Assembly: GCA_005406025.1 (NCBI GenBank) | Contig: BGZK01000084.1 | Span: 248,001-312,000, forward strand | Reading direction: 5' to 3' | Length of the DNA stretch: 64,000 nucleotides | Origin: Eumeta japonica | Lineage: Eukaryota > Arthropoda > Insecta > Lepidoptera > Psychidae | Notes under the pieces: generated by a model | The model's database searches: none | Told to the model about the DNA's origin: nothing | The model's input: the letters and a program-made list of their open reading frames with translations, nothing else | Shown here: piece by piece, positions 34,901-44,743 of the stretch | Position numbering within the stretch: the first letter of the stretch is position 1 | How the letters are laid out: every line of letters begins with the position of its first letter | Translations under genes and position numbers: made by a program

Positions 34901-37111
34901 TTGAACATATAAACATTAATTACTAATACTCTCAACGATTCCAATTTTGGTTCGAAAAACAAAGCTATTAAATAAAAATACTTTGTTTTTAGAAAATTAT
35001 AAAAACTACAATAGACAAAAATAATAGCTGCGACTCTACAATGGGGATGAATTGTTGAACAAAAAACGAAAAAATTTTATCGCATTGTTGATAATGCCTG
35101 AAATATCTACTATTCTCAATTATTTTAAAAATAAAATTTTAAGTGGAATTATAATCATAATTATTTTAATCGTAAATTATAATCACATTACTCCCCTTGT
35201 TATATATTAAATCATAAATTATGAATCCCTGACTACGTTCAGAAAAAATGATACAAAAGTTTGCATCCAAAACTGGCTCAGAGCGCAAGTGAGACGACGC
35301 TATTGCGTTTATAACGTCCTCGTGTAGATCTGACGCTTGTACATTACTGCCATACTATTACCATACATATAGGCTTTTTCATCAGAAGACGAGCGCATGC
35401 GTAGCCGCCATGCTGAAATGGTGGGAATTCAAAAGATTCGTACAGTTTTAATGAACAATGGCTGGAAAAGGAATACTATCACCACAATCAAATAAATTAT
35501 TGGAAGAAACCATTGATGGTGCTTCACTTATTTATGACTCAATTGAAGCTCATAATTGTGAGCAATTAAAAAGATGGCTAAAATATCATGGACGTCCACA
35601 AAAAGAGAAGAAAAATGAGCTGATAGAGAGATTAGGTATCAATATTTGCTTACTATTTATATTTAAAAAAAAAGTAATATTAACAATTTTATCTTTATCA
35701 ATAATATTAAGTCATTTGTAGTACTGAAAAATACAGTTTTTTTTTTTAACATGAATGTGACTCATAAAAATATAATTATTAAAATAAGTCATTAATATTT
35801 TGAGATTACATATGGCATTATTGATAAGAAAAATGTAATTAAGATATTGAATATTTTTTGTATTTTTTATTATAAATAAAATCTTAATGACGAGAGAATA
35901 TATAAAAAAATTATAAAATAATATGTATTGTCTTTGAATGATTTTAGCCGTGTATCACTTTTACATACTCCATAACAACACCGTTTTGTTATTCCTTTTC
36001 GTACAGTCAACATAATTAAACTGAAATGTAAAGAATTTTTTTTCAATTATATGATTTATTACTTTCTTTTCTTTCAATTTTTTACAGTGAAAATGCTTCA
36101 ACAAAAATTGTTTTATTTTTATTTTTTATGTACGGGCACTTTATCGTGGTTGCTTATCAAAAACAGTACGAAAAAGATGGCTGATGCTAACGCATGCGCA
36201 CAAAAAAATTATGAGATGAAAAGGCCTATTGTACAATACTGCCACCTTCAGCACGGTTCATGAAACATTTCTGTGAACAAAATTACATATCTCACTATTT
36301 TTTTTAAGAAGGTCTCGCATATAAATGAATATCAAACAGGAGTCAATTCATAGTTATCTCATCTCCTGGAGAAGAATTCGGTTTACAGCAATGGTTTGCC
36401 AGACGCTTTTCTAAACAAAAAGGCGTCTAACTGAAGTACCTCTTAATTTAAAAATTAAGTAATTAAAAATTAAATTACTTCTTAATTTAAAAAATGGTTT
36501 TAAAAATTAACCTATGACACATGACAAAGTCAATCTAATGTAGGACTGAACGAAATTTCAAATTTTCAAAATAGATATACTTTATTTTTCTTTATAAGAT
36601 CATAACATCGAATCGAATTATCAATTATAAAAATCTGTTATTTTTAAGCAAAGCGAATTGCGGGACTTTAAAAATGACACTGCATCTCGTTCGGAAGCCG
36701 TCATTGAATGGCCAATTCATTGGAGAAATTTAAATTACTCAGTAAACATTGATAAAGATTTTGAGATTTTACAAAATGCGCTGAGCACACTATCATTTAA
36801 TAAATGTCTAACTGATGTATTTCAGTCTGGTTAATCAAATCGATCCACGTATAAAACAATATCTAATACCGAATTAGGTGCATAGGGTGTTTATCTTATA
36901 ATCTATTGGATAACAGCGGGTTATTTACGATGTATTCTCGTTCGCAGGCAGTAAGGGGCATATCAACAGCGTGTCGCACATAGACAGGGCCGCTCGTGTG
37001 CTTTTCCCAGCTTCGTTCGCCGTACTAAATCTCTTCTATTGGTTGGTCTACGCGTTCTCCAACGAGAGTTTTGTATGGAGCGACGCGCCCATCAACACGT
37101 TGTCACATTAG
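13667..37111 (+). CDS. CG8916: GABA-receptor-like Cys-loop channel subunit, CG8916-like (spliced, 5' end missing)
   Basis: Ten exons with GT/AG borders and matching phases encode about 538 residues of a pentameric ligand-gated ion channel subunit, which would act as a transmitter-gated channel in the plasma membrane of neurons. In order they give an Arg/Ala-rich N-terminal segment, the extracellular ligand-binding domain ([23 protein letters not shown]), a Cys-loop with 13 residues between its cysteines, M1, M2-M3, a variable M3-M4 loop and M4, then a TAG stop. The M1 to M3 sequence and the lack of a long insert before M1 fit Drosophila CG8916 better than Grd; Rdl and Lcch3 are more distant. 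That assignment rests on remembered sequences. The exon at 13667 begins with the last base of a codon, so at least one upstream exon with Met and signal peptide is missing from this model. AATAAA at 37387 is a possible poly(A) signal. Confidence 0.9.
14081..14148 (+). CDS. CG8916: CG8916-like exon: first beta-strand
   Basis: The exon lies between a CCCGCAG acceptor and a GT donor, 82 bp after the previous exon; the split Gly codon is restored by splicing. It encodes [20 protein letters not shown] followed by DM, the strand-1 region conserved in insect GABA-receptor-like subunits. Confidence 0.93.
15194..15414 (+). CDS. CG8916: CG8916-like exon: ligand-binding loops D and A
   Basis: The acceptor is GCACGCACAG and the donor GTATGT; the length of 221 bp leaves a split Arg codon (AG|A). 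It begins [12 protein letters not shown] (loop D region) and contains [14 protein letters not shown] (loop A region) and [10 protein letters not shown], ending ILYSM plus Arg. These are core extracellular-domain motifs of the Cys-loop family. A mariner element begins only about 30 bp downstream of the donor. Confidence 0.95.
15444..16706 (+). mobile_element. Mariner element, copy A (dead)
   Basis: The element is about 1.26 kb with imperfect inverted ends (AAAGTTTTCCGTATTTTATA and its mate ending at 16706). Transposase relics include [20 protein letters not shown] and the second catalytic Asp in [11 protein letters not shown], and LPYNPDFAP holds the third. The first catalytic block reads LITGD followed by a stop, and a stop falls four codons after the presumed start near 15622. 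It sits in the intron just after the exon ending at 15414 and is closely related to the copy at 31561. Confidence 0.9.
16797..16917 (+). repeat. 28-bp minisatellite, about 4 units
   Basis: Units start CCTACTC and end near CACGACAGA; three are 28 bp, one has a 6-bp insertion. It lies just beyond the end of mariner copy A. Confidence 0.75.
19392..19474 (+). CDS. CG8916: CG8916-like exon: Cys-loop
   Basis: This small exon of 83 bp is too short to stand out as an open frame. It lies between TTTCTGTGCAG and GTAAGT and reads [20 protein letters not shown] then CPLILGS, with both signature cysteines 13 residues apart and the Pro-Met-Asp core. Phases match on both sides (AG|A before, T|AT after). 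A run of about 19 T lies roughly 55 bp upstream of the acceptor. Confidence 0.95.
20691..20825. mobile_element. MITE (family 3), 135 bp
   Basis: Inverted ends of about 28 bp: ATATTCACGGACGAGCATGT at the left and ATATTCACGGGCGGGCATGT read back from the right. There is no coding content. It sits in the channel-gene intron. Confidence 0.8.
21700..22952 (-). mobile_element. Mariner element, cecropia-like lineage, copy C (dead)
   Basis: The ends are inverted copies of GGGCGYACT followed by RAAGTTTCTGGAA. On the minus strand, broken frames show [41 protein letters not shown] (first catalytic Asp) and SPDLAPC (third). The TIR and protein resemble the group that includes the SETMAR transposase, from memory. 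Several frameshifts make it inactive. It lies in the intron between 19474 and 24874 of the channel gene, opposite to it. Confidence 0.88.
24874..25008 (+). CDS. CG8916: CG8916-like exon: loop B to pre-M1
   Basis: The exon is bounded by GTCCCCAG and GTAAGT, 135 bp long, phase matched at both ends. It encodes [26 protein letters not shown] and NFTFTRREG. With the preceding exon it gives the loop B sequence GSYAYS. NFT is a possible N-glycosylation site. Confidence 0.95.
25579..26372. mobile_element. Inverted-repeat element, about 790 bp
   Basis: The left arm (CTAGTCGACTTGTCAAAAA, then AAGGTCCTAAAAATATGAGC) is repeated inverted at 26305-26372 (CTAGTCAACATGTTAAAAA, then the same AAGGTCCTAAAAATATGAGC). 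The interior is AT-rich with no protein. It lies in the 8.5-kb channel-gene intron. Confidence 0.7.
25848..27380. repeat. Second pair of inverted arms overlapping the element
   Basis: 25848-25901 (CCATTATTTATAATTTTAAT through TCCGCGTGGCCGTT) matches the reverse complement of 27328-27380 almost throughout. The arms do not nest with the 25579/26372 pair, so the region may hold two overlapping copies of related elements. Confidence 0.65.
28980..29140. repeat. Repeat-like GC-rich segment
   Basis: Contains CAGTGGCGGCGCTACACCAC and GCGAGGCCCCTTCAGGCGCG, typical of insect dispersed repeat ends as I recall. It explains the overlapping frames seen on both strands. No second copy is in the window. Confidence 0.3.
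29774..29870 (+). repeat. 22-bp tandem repeat, about 4.5 units
   Basis: Near-identical units TTACTGTCTCTTATTCACGT plus AT. The low divergence points to recent expansion. It lies in a channel-gene intron. Confidence 0.9.
30499..30587 (+). repeat. Short tandem duplication
   Basis: CTGAGTTTCATTAAAAT ... CTAAAGAATTGTAGACGCTA occurs twice in a row; the first unit has about 12 extra T/A-rich bases in the middle. Confidence 0.8.
31072..31340. promoter_or_regulatory. Intronic GC-rich patch with G-quadruplex motif
   Basis: A sharp GC-rich patch in the 8.5-kb intron. 31152-31177 has G-runs of 5, 3, 3 and 5 with short loops. It could be an alternative promoter or a remnant of a GC-rich repeat. No splice-bounded channel exon is visible. 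Confidence 0.35.
31561..32812 (+). mobile_element. Mariner element, copy B (dead)
   Basis: Same family and orientation as the copy at 15444, with ends GAAGGTTTTTCGTATTCTAT and a mate near 32812. The transposase starts near 31714 ([13 protein letters not shown]). A 4-bp insertion lies inside the codons for the second catalytic motif (near 32440), and other frameshifts follow, so it cannot encode an active enzyme. Confidence 0.9.
33494..33621 (+). CDS. CG8916: CG8916-like exon: M1
   Basis: Acceptor TATTTCCAG, donor GTGCGA. It encodes [20 protein letters not shown] followed by [18 protein letters not shown] and IHRE. The Gln-Arg-His-Thr-Gly-Tyr stretch and the M1 helix with its Pro-Cys are typical of insect GABA-receptor-like subunits. 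The split Gly codon (G|GA) joins it to the exon ending at 25008, across an 8.5-kb intron. Confidence 0.95.
33816..34001 (+). CDS. CG8916: CG8916-like exon: M2 pore helix and M3
   Basis: The acceptor is CTTTCAG and the donor GTATAC; 62 whole codons. It opens with [18 protein letters not shown] (M2, pore), continues [20 protein letters not shown] (M2-M3 linker) and the M3 helix [20 protein letters not shown], ending YFTK. The residues before the 0' Arg are Ser-Asp, not the Pro-Ala of anion-selective GABA and glycine receptors; see findings. Confidence 0.97.
34254..34346 (+). CDS. CG8916: CG8916-like exon: start of M3-M4 loop
   Basis: It follows a TTTACTATCAG acceptor and encodes [20 protein letters not shown] then [11 protein letters not shown], acidic as usual after M3. 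The donor is uncertain. GTGCGT at 34347 fits the consensus better; GTTAGC at 34383 would add [12 protein letters not shown], including a basic-Ser site, in the same phase. The frame itself stays open to 34493. Confidence 0.75.
34527..34731 (+). CDS. CG8916: CG8916-like exon: M3-M4 intracellular loop
   Basis: It follows a GCTTCGCAG acceptor. It encodes an Ala/Gly-rich stretch, then [20 protein letters not shown] and [19 protein letters not shown]. The donor GTCGGG at 34732 is weak, but it is the only nearby one whose phase (G|GC) joins the last exon. The next in-frame stop, if unspliced, would come at 34806 and would remove M4. GC content is high. Confidence 0.8.
35370..36228 (+). mobile_element. 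Small DNA element carrying a SAP-like gene fragment
   Basis: Inverted ends are visible: TAGGCTTTTTCATC at 35370 and its mate TAGGCCTTTTCATC read back from 36228, each followed by GCGCATGCGT and AGC. The boundaries are imprecise, and weaker similarity may continue outward. Inside is a two-exon frame with a SAP-like helix pair (next entries). The length of about 860 bp suggests an internally deleted, non-autonomous copy of a longer transposon. It sits in the channel-gene intron 34732-36947. I do not recognise the family. Confidence 0.6.
35458..35635 (+). CDS. SAP-domain-like exon 1 of the small DNA element
   Basis: ATG at 35458 opens a 59-codon exon ending in a GTATCA donor. The peptide runs [19 protein letters not shown], then [11 protein letters not shown], then [14 protein letters not shown] and KKNELIERL. 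The last part has the leucine/glycine/lysine spacing of a SAP motif (helix, extended turn, helix), a DNA-binding fold also seen at the N-terminus of some insect proteins encoded by mobile elements. Splicing G|TG to 36088 extends the second helix as ERLVKMLQQ, which supports both sites. Expression is unknown. Confidence 0.5.
36088..36261 (+). pseudogene. Truncated exon 2 of the SAP-like frame
   Basis: After a TTTTTTACAG acceptor the frame continues [13 protein letters not shown], then runs through the right terminal repeat of the element and stops with TGA at 36259-36261. The tail is probably not original protein: it reads into the inverted repeat and the flank, as expected after an internal deletion. 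Confidence 0.4.
36948..37111 (+). CDS. CG8916: CG8916-like last exon: M4 and stop
   Basis: Acceptor TCGTTCGCAG. It encodes [20 protein letters not shown] and then [17 protein letters not shown], which is M4, and ends APINTLSH before TAG at 37109-37111. The Val-Ser-x-Ile-Asp-Arg-Ala-Ala/Ser-Arg motif before M4 is a hallmark of GABA-receptor-like subunits. Confidence 0.95.
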
Positions 37112-38018
37112 ATTTGATTAATCATTTTTTCTTTACTAATACGATTGTTAAGTTTATCGATTACATATAATCCAATGTTTAATTTTTCTAATGGTATCTT
37201 CATCTATCACATCGACAGTAAAGATTCCAATTAAGTCTTTCAGTTTATCATACATTGTTCCTTGGAAACAACACTTGGCTCAATATGTTTGACGCGTGAA
37301 TCCTTAAGTATTAACTTCTGTCGGAAACTCTGCCCACGTGAATTTCCTTTTTTAGTGACGATTCTGGTTCCGATTGGGTTACCTACAATAAAATTATATT
37401 TATGCCAGTTTGGCAAATAAGTCGACGCGAACAGAGGCGCGGCAATCTAAAAATATATACTGTAACAAAGAATTCAAGCATCAATATGTCCAATTTACGA
37501 AGTTCCATCGAGATTTTGTATTATAAATATATGTAATGCTAGACAATTTTCTTTATTTTGATTTTTATTTATTTTCACATTTCATTTAAATCGCTTTACA
37601 AATAAATAAAAAAAAATTTGGGTGTTTTTGTATACACACATACAAAGACAAACTTTTTTCGACATATCACTTTTATTTTAATTTATATTTAATTAAGTTA
37701 AACGAGGTTTAAGCTAAATATAATTTAATTACATATTTAAAGCAACTATTTATGTAATTGCACAAAAATAATTTGTTCGTTAAAGTTTAATAATTAATGT
37801 CATTAGTTTATGCAAAAATACGAGACTCGAATTAAATGAGTAAATTTGTATAATTTACGATTATTAATTTCGAAACTAATAACTATCTAAGAATTTTGTT
37901 TATTCTCAATTTGAATTGTTATTTATTTAATACAGTATAATAATTAAATGTTTGCTAATTTTGTTGAATGTACATTTATATATAACAGTGTATATGTATT
38001 ATAACCCTTATACCTGAA

Positions 38019-38373
38019 GACCCTGAAAACCAATCGTGGTCAAATTACATTTCAAGGCAATTCCAATAGGTCTAACCATGGCGAGGATATGTTTTTCCCT
38101 TAAGGAGTTCCAGCATTAACGTCTCGACTTCATTATCAGACCCTGAAAATCAATTATGGCCAAAACGTATCTCAGACAATTCCAGCAAATCCAAACAGGG
38201 CTAGGCTTTGTCGTAATATAAATTGCTAGTGCCTATCTTCCAGCTCCATCATCAGACTTTGAAAATCGCTCACGATCAGAATACATCTCAAGATATCTCT
38301 AAAAAGTCAAACACAATTATAGTGTGTTATTCCATTATGGAGTCCCTGTGCCTACCTTCTGGCTTCATCATCA
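38019..38373 (+). repeat. Satellite-like tandem repeat, three units of about 118 bp
   Basis: Unit starts are at 38019, 38139 and 38255 (GACCCTGAAAAC, GACCCTGAAAAT, GACTTTGAAAAT); each ends with a form of CTTCATCATCA. The units have diverged considerably. I recall similar units in other lepidopteran genomes. Confidence 0.8.
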
Positions 38374-38530
38374 GATCAGTTTAATTATACCATATTATAG
38401 TATTGTCATCGGTCCTCAATAAATGTGCAAAGTTGTAACTTAACCTAAAGATTTAGCCGTGAAAGCGAAACGTTACAGAACATTTTACACCGTTCTATTT
38501 TTAGTTTACAGTTTCCTACCGTATAAATAC

Positions 38531-38698
38531 TACAGTACGACGCACGAAACTCTGCCGCTCTGAATTGTCTGCGAGTTATACAATGCACAAGAATAACGCT
38601 ATCCAACCCTCTCTTCTCCTCCACGTTCATGTTTTATGCTATTGCAACGCTTTCGTGACTAACATCACAGCGGCAGAGTTACGTGCATTGTACTGTAC
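38531..38698. mobile_element. MITE family 1, copy 2 (reverse)
   Basis: Same family as 10441-10613 in the opposite orientation. Ends are TACAGTACGACGCACGAAAC and its mate finishing GTACTGTAC. It retains the conserved core reversed (TTTTATGCTATTGCAACGCT). Confidence 0.82.
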
Positions 38699-40919
38699 AA
38701 TAAAACGTTGCCGCAGTCCGACAAAACGTTGCAAGAAACCGTTGCAATAATGTTTAATACCCTACTCAATATCTCCACTACGCCAATAAAGTAGTTTCAC
38801 TTCAATATTTACTTAATGTATAGCATTCGTAGCCGTTATGTGAAAAGGAGGTACATCACTTATAATAAGCGTTTGATTTCTCAGGGTACAAAGTTAATTA
38901 AGTAACTCAACAGTGGTAAGTAACATTAATAAAGAAATGAAGTAAATTTTAATGCTGCTTATCATGTTCGATGAATGGTCCCTTTAGACTTTAACTTAAT
39001 TTGACTTACTATAGAATGCACTTTCAAAGCAGGTGTACTCGTTATGGAATTAAAAGTTATGCAAATATATAAAGTTAAGATGAAATAAGTCAAATCATAC
39101 TTTGTACAAACTATATACTGTCTCTGTGTATTCACAAATTATAGTTAAGTATTATGTAGCACGTGTGATTGTTAGTTCATAAGTAGTAAAAGTCAAATAA
39201 TCCACAAAGTGGAAGATTATGAGCTTTCGACCATATTATAATTAGGAACATACGAGTCTTGTACAAGAAATAAATAAAATTGTACTTATATGACGAAATG
39301 TATACAAAAATAATAATGATTATAAGTAGGAAGAATATAATGCATTTCATTTCAAATATTCCTACAGACATTTACCACTCAGAAATTTGAATCAGAATAC
39401 ATTAAAAAAATATATCTGATTGAGTAAGAATTAGCTAGTGTAAACATAATTATGTCGTTGTTATTATCAAGTAATTTCTTAAATTAACAAATAATGCCTA
39501 GAATTTAACCAATCGGAACAATTTCATTAAAAAAAAATTGTTACAGAAATATACAAGAAAAATAACAATAATAAATAAATAAGGAAACGAATAGGTATTT
39601 AGGTTTGTTAAGACAAACAAAATATTGGTTTACTCAATTCGTTATGTTTTCAAACTTTTGGTTCGAATAACCGATTATTTAGCTAAGAGTAGGGATAAGG
39701 AACATATGCTGAAATAGAATATTTCCAATAGTCATGTGATAAATCTGCTTTAACGTTTAAGTTTTTAATGACATTTTTACAAATTATATTATTGTTATTT
39801 CAGCCAATTTCTACAAACTCAATTAACAATAAAGGACCAAAGAAGATTTGAACGAATACATGGAAAAAAATTATAACAGTCCTAACCTATTTGACCAACC
39901 ATTGTATTAACACGATTATATAACGAACGAACTACTAATGTGTACATAGTTATTGCTATTTAAACATGTTCCACTTTATCTATTCTGTGCACTATTCAAT
40001 AAATACTATGATTTTAGAATAATGGAAACAAACACTCCGTGTTAGATAATTTTGTATAGTAATTGAAAGTAAATTTTGCAACATTAACTTTGCTTCTATT
40101 ATTTATAAAATAAACCATATTTAAGTGTTATCGAGCTCCAGCCGCACTGGAGTAGATACGTTTTTTGTAATACGTGTGATTGTATAATATAATTTTAGCG
40201 CTGCGAACTATGAATAAAAAGATTCATTCAGAAAATGTTACCATCTCTCGATTACAATTTACCTTTGAATAATTGAAACATGAAATGTACTGATGCTCGA
40301 GTGAATGCTTGAGTACACTGCAAGAACAACCGATCGCGATGACGTATGACACTGAATGGAACCAAAATATGTGGGTCAATCTGAGAGGCCTTAGAAAATC
40401 AAAAATTAAGCTAGCTAGCAAGTTATTTTATTGTTTTTCAAAATAGTGTCTGGCCACTCGCACTTAGGGTTCGCTTCAACAGCCTTGCATATGCGGCCTT
40501 TACTCGAAGCATTTCTGTTATTTTAGGAAATAAATAAAAATTTCATGATGCGAAATGACTCTAAGACGGGTGAGCCAGTGTTTCTATACCTAACATCCCC
40601 AAATTATTAAGTGTTTATCTAGTGGTATGTAGTGCGGTATTGTCACGATGAAGGAGAAACCTATTTCGAGGTCGTTGTTGGCGATTTTTTTCCAAATTTA
40701 GACGCAGGCAATTGTTAATATACTAGTGTAATAACTGATTTATCAACTTTTAAAAACAATTGTTTCTTAATGACCAATTTCATTATTCTAAAGAAAAATA
40801 TTCTAAATATTCATTTTTTCATCATTTTGACGTTTTAGTTTAATGGAAAACTCCTAGAAAGAAAACACCCACTCACAAACTATCTTTTAGTTTCGGAATC
40901 GGAACAGCAAATCCAACTT

Positions 40920-41580
40920 TCGCCACTTACAATTATGTCGTACAGCACTTAAAGTCACCGTCGGAAAATCTTTGCACCATTTTGCGACACAAATTAATAC
41001 GACGGAGATTTTGAGTTTCGGTCAAATTATGGAGTATCCACCGAATATATTGACCGATAATTTCACCTGTCATCTTTAAAGAGCCCCTTTTTTTTCGAAC
41101 TGTTTGTTAACGATATCTCTCGAACGAACCCACCAAATTTGATACAGTTTACAACATCAACATTGTTTTAGACAGTAAACTACAGGTTGGATTTTCAAGT
41201 TTATCGCTAGAGTAGTTTAAAAAATACAAAAAAAAAACACTTTTGGAAAAGTTTTTTCCAACATCTTTTAAATAAATTAACCGATTTTGGTGCATTTAAC
41301 TACGACTGGCGTTATCTTAAGGAGAACAACTGGATTGATTTTGGAAGCTGTAGGTAGAGGAATATAGAGGAAGAACATATCAACCGATTCTTATCCAGTT
41401 TGGAACAGTCAGTGCGCCTGGTTGGGGAAGAGAAATTATGAGATTTTGGTATCGGTCGGTTAAGTAATCCAAAATTAACGTTTAGAACGCGCGCGTTCTC
41501 CATGGACGCCGCAAGATCCCCCAATTCGTCGCACGCGTGCGGCTTCCATGGAGGCCGCGCTGTTTAGTTCTCTATGGCTC
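40920..41580. repeat. Unclassified repeat-like region
   Basis: Sequence such as CGAACGAACCCACCAAATTT and the palindromic CpG-rich block at 41490-41560 (TTCTCCATGGACGCCGCAAG mirrored by CTTCCATGGAGGCCGC) looks repeat-derived. I cannot name a family. Confidence 0.3.
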
Positions 41581-42925
41581 CCCACAAAAAAAAAATCACT
41601 ATGAATTTCTGAGTTATATGTAACTGGATTATATATCTGGGTTATAGAAACAAATATACTTATTATACGAAATCGAATCGTATTCTTTAGAAAATAAGGT
41701 AGCAAAAAATATCTAGTTTCAAGTCTCTTCGTCAAAAAATTTACAATGTACTTATAAAGTTGAGTAATTGTTCAGGTCCCTTCGTGGTGGCGCTGTCGTG
41801 CCTGTTTGTTGGTATCTCTGTTTATAATAATCCTCTTTACAAAAGTAATGTTTTCTTTTCATATATATGTATATATATATCAAAATACGTAGAATACTTT
41901 GTAGCATAGTAAAGTATGTACTTTTATCGTATTTTTCAAAAGTAAATACATGAAAAATGAGCAAAAAAATTTCTTTTTAGGTTTTGACGTATAAAATATC
42001 GGTTATGACTTTATTCAACGTGTTGATTTCATTTATAATTCACACAATTTATTACATTTTAAATAATGTGTAGTGTTGAATTGTGATATTAGTTTTATGT
42101 CGGTTTAATTTTATTGTGAAATTATTAGATATTTACAAAAATAGTGTTGAATGTGGCCAAGGGCGAATCGGTCATTGTATTTTGCACTGACAACTGGAAA
42201 GAATTTCCATAAGTATTTTTTGATAAAATGACATATACAAAAAAGAAATAATAACTAAATTTCCAGTTTATCTTTTTTGCGACTTGTGGTCGGCTGAACG
42301 CAACTATAGTCACGATGGTTGGCGAGGATTATGTATGCGCGCCATTAGCGATTTTCGAACTCATGTTTTGTTTATTTTTTACTAAAAGTAGGTAGTTCTA
42401 CTATCGTATATATAAATTTATAAAACCTATAATAATGTTATAATAGAGTTATCTAGCTTTTGTGAATAAATAGTGTATTTTATCGAATTAATGTGCAGTG
42501 AATATTAACCTATCTTATTCTAGTTGGTTTGCGCAACATTCATATTATATTCTCATTAAAATATAGTCTGTAACAATGTATTTTATGTGCATTAAGAATC
42601 TAATTCTAAAACGAAAAAAATGAGTAAGATGATAAATATCAGCATTTCACTACATTTTATTAAGTTTGCAGTTAGGTTGCGTCTTCTAGAGTATACCTAA
42701 TAGAAAACAGTTGCGCGTGCGAGGGGAGGTAGTTTTACTATCGCGCTCTCAAAGAGTTAATTAGAAAAAAAATTGTCTTAAAACTTTGTTTTTAAGATTC
42801 CTCACAATCTACCTTGAGGAATTAATCCAACGTTTCAGGAAGTCTATGTTGAACAGACCTCTTTCTAATGTTTCAAACTGCGTTTTGATCTGTTAATCAA
42901 GTTAAGAGAGGTTTATACACTCACA

Positions 42926-42954
42926 TACACACACACACACACGCGCGCGCGCGC
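42926..42954. repeat. CA/CG dinucleotide microsatellite
   Basis: A run of CA followed directly by a run of CG gives about 29 bp of nearly perfect alternating purine-pyrimidine sequence, the classical Z-DNA-prone composition. Confidence 0.9.
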
Positions 42955-43096
42955 TCGCAGAACACAACACGCCCACACGCATACTTGTTTGTTGAATCCT
43001 AAATGTAAGACTAATGACTATCGTTACATTGCACGAATGCGACGTCTCAATTTCTAGTTTACAATTATTAATGACGATATCCCCGATACGTTACCT

Positions 43097-43601
43097 CCCT
43101 GTTGAAAACATCCAATAGATTCCAGTAAGAAATGATTGTATTGGAATCTAATGTGCTTTTGTCGCTGCAAATCCATATCCGTACCCATAAAAACTTTCAA
43201 AGGGACGAAACGGAAAGTTTAATGGAACTTATATGTCTGCAGAGTTCTTATCTGGATTTACATATAGAATTCATCATTTTTTCCGATTGTGGAATTGTCA
43301 TTAAAAAGCATTAAAAACATTTTCTATTCCGTATTCGGTAATCCACATTGGTTTTTATGTCCATATGGACTTACGTTAAAAACGGATACCAACCTACAGG
43401 TGAGGTGCAGTTAGGATCCATACAGATACAAATAACATTACAATCCCATTAAGTCCAATAAAGAAACCTTGCTATGATGGGCTTACATATAGATTCCAAA
43501 TTTAACTCTATCTGGAAATTTTTTCTTCAAAATAGATTACATATAAGCCATTACAGATTCTATTGTTTTGTATGGGACTGTATTGGATGTTTTCAACAGG
43601 G
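43097..43601. mobile_element. Inverted-repeat element (family 4), about 505 bp
   Basis: Ends are CCCTGTTGAAAACATCCAAT at both termini, inverted. Inner segments also pair partly (TTGGAATCTA against TAGATTCCAA). No coding frame; probably a MITE-like non-autonomous element. Confidence 0.75.
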
Positions 43602-43798
43602 CTTCTTAAGTTTTCAGTATTTTGGCCTAGCTCACGTCTACATAACATGTTTGTTTTGAAAACTATTGACGGTCAAACGACAATAGTAACACTCCCAAAT
43701 TTGAGGTTTATACTTACTTAGACTTAGTTTAGACTTACTTCCGGGCGCTTCATCGGATAGATTGTGCGCAGCGCCTCACTTTTGATATATGTAATACG

Positions 43799-44254
43799 TG
43801 GGGGGCACTATAAGTTTCTGGAACTGGTCACTTACATAAACAATATTTCAAAAGTAATTACTACATTTGAAAATGGAACTCTTTGGTTGTAGAATACTTT
43901 GTTTCATTTGTCAATTGTTTTTACATTGTAGCGTCATTTTAAAACTTGCGTGTCTAAGGACTTAGTCGTAAAAATATTCGCAGTATTATTTTCTACGATT
44001 TTAAGTATAATTTGACACCTCAGCAGAGTCTTGATAGGCTTTGAACTATTTTAGCAATGAAGCACCATGTAAGACGATTGTTTATAACTGGTTTGCAGAA
44101 CTTAAGCGCAGTCGTGTCAATCTCAATGACGAATTTCGTAATGGTCGCTCTTCCACCGCTGTGAACAACACAAACATTGATGCTGTGTGCCGTAAGATCG
44201 AGACAGGCAGGCTTGTAATCTACCGTGAGATTCGGACATCCTCAGACATATGAA
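43799..44254 (+). mobile_element. Mariner fragment, same lineage as 21700-22952
   Basis: Only the 5' third is present: the terminal repeat (TATAAGTTTCTGGAACTGG), the untranslated leader, and codons for NLNDEFRNGRSSTAVNN and the start of the next helix. It stops abruptly near 44254, where unrelated sequence begins. Confidence 0.82.
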
Positions 44255-44705
44255 TAAGTCAAATACAATCAATCCAATATGTGTGATAAGTCTCACTTTC
44301 CATGCTCTAAGATACACAATTCTGAGACCTCAGACTCACATTTTAGAGTACTCTTCAGTAAGTTTAGATAATATAATATAATATACTTATTATTTATATT
44401 ATATATATATTTATTATATATTAAACATAATATAATAAACTTCAATAAGTTTAGAGTACTCCTCATTTTCGGTCAATGTCATTATGGTATTAAAAAGTCG
44501 TCTCGTATTTAAATTATTTGTACAGTTATACATAATTTTTTGTGATCACACTAATATTTGATAAGTTTGTATTTTATGTTCAAAAAAAAACGTGAAAATA
44601 ATATTTCCGTGCATATCGTTCCTTCATCTTATTAAAAAATATTTAACAGGTTATATTTGTATCGAAGTCCTTGTCATTTTATACCAATAAATCTTGCACT
44701 TCTAG

Positions 44706-44743
44706 CATAAAATAGAAATCAAATAATTAATTTCTATTTTATG
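44706..44743. other. Perfect 14-bp hairpin
   Basis: CATAAAATAGAAAT pairs exactly with ATTTCTATTTTATG across a 10-nt loop. Confidence 0.75.
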
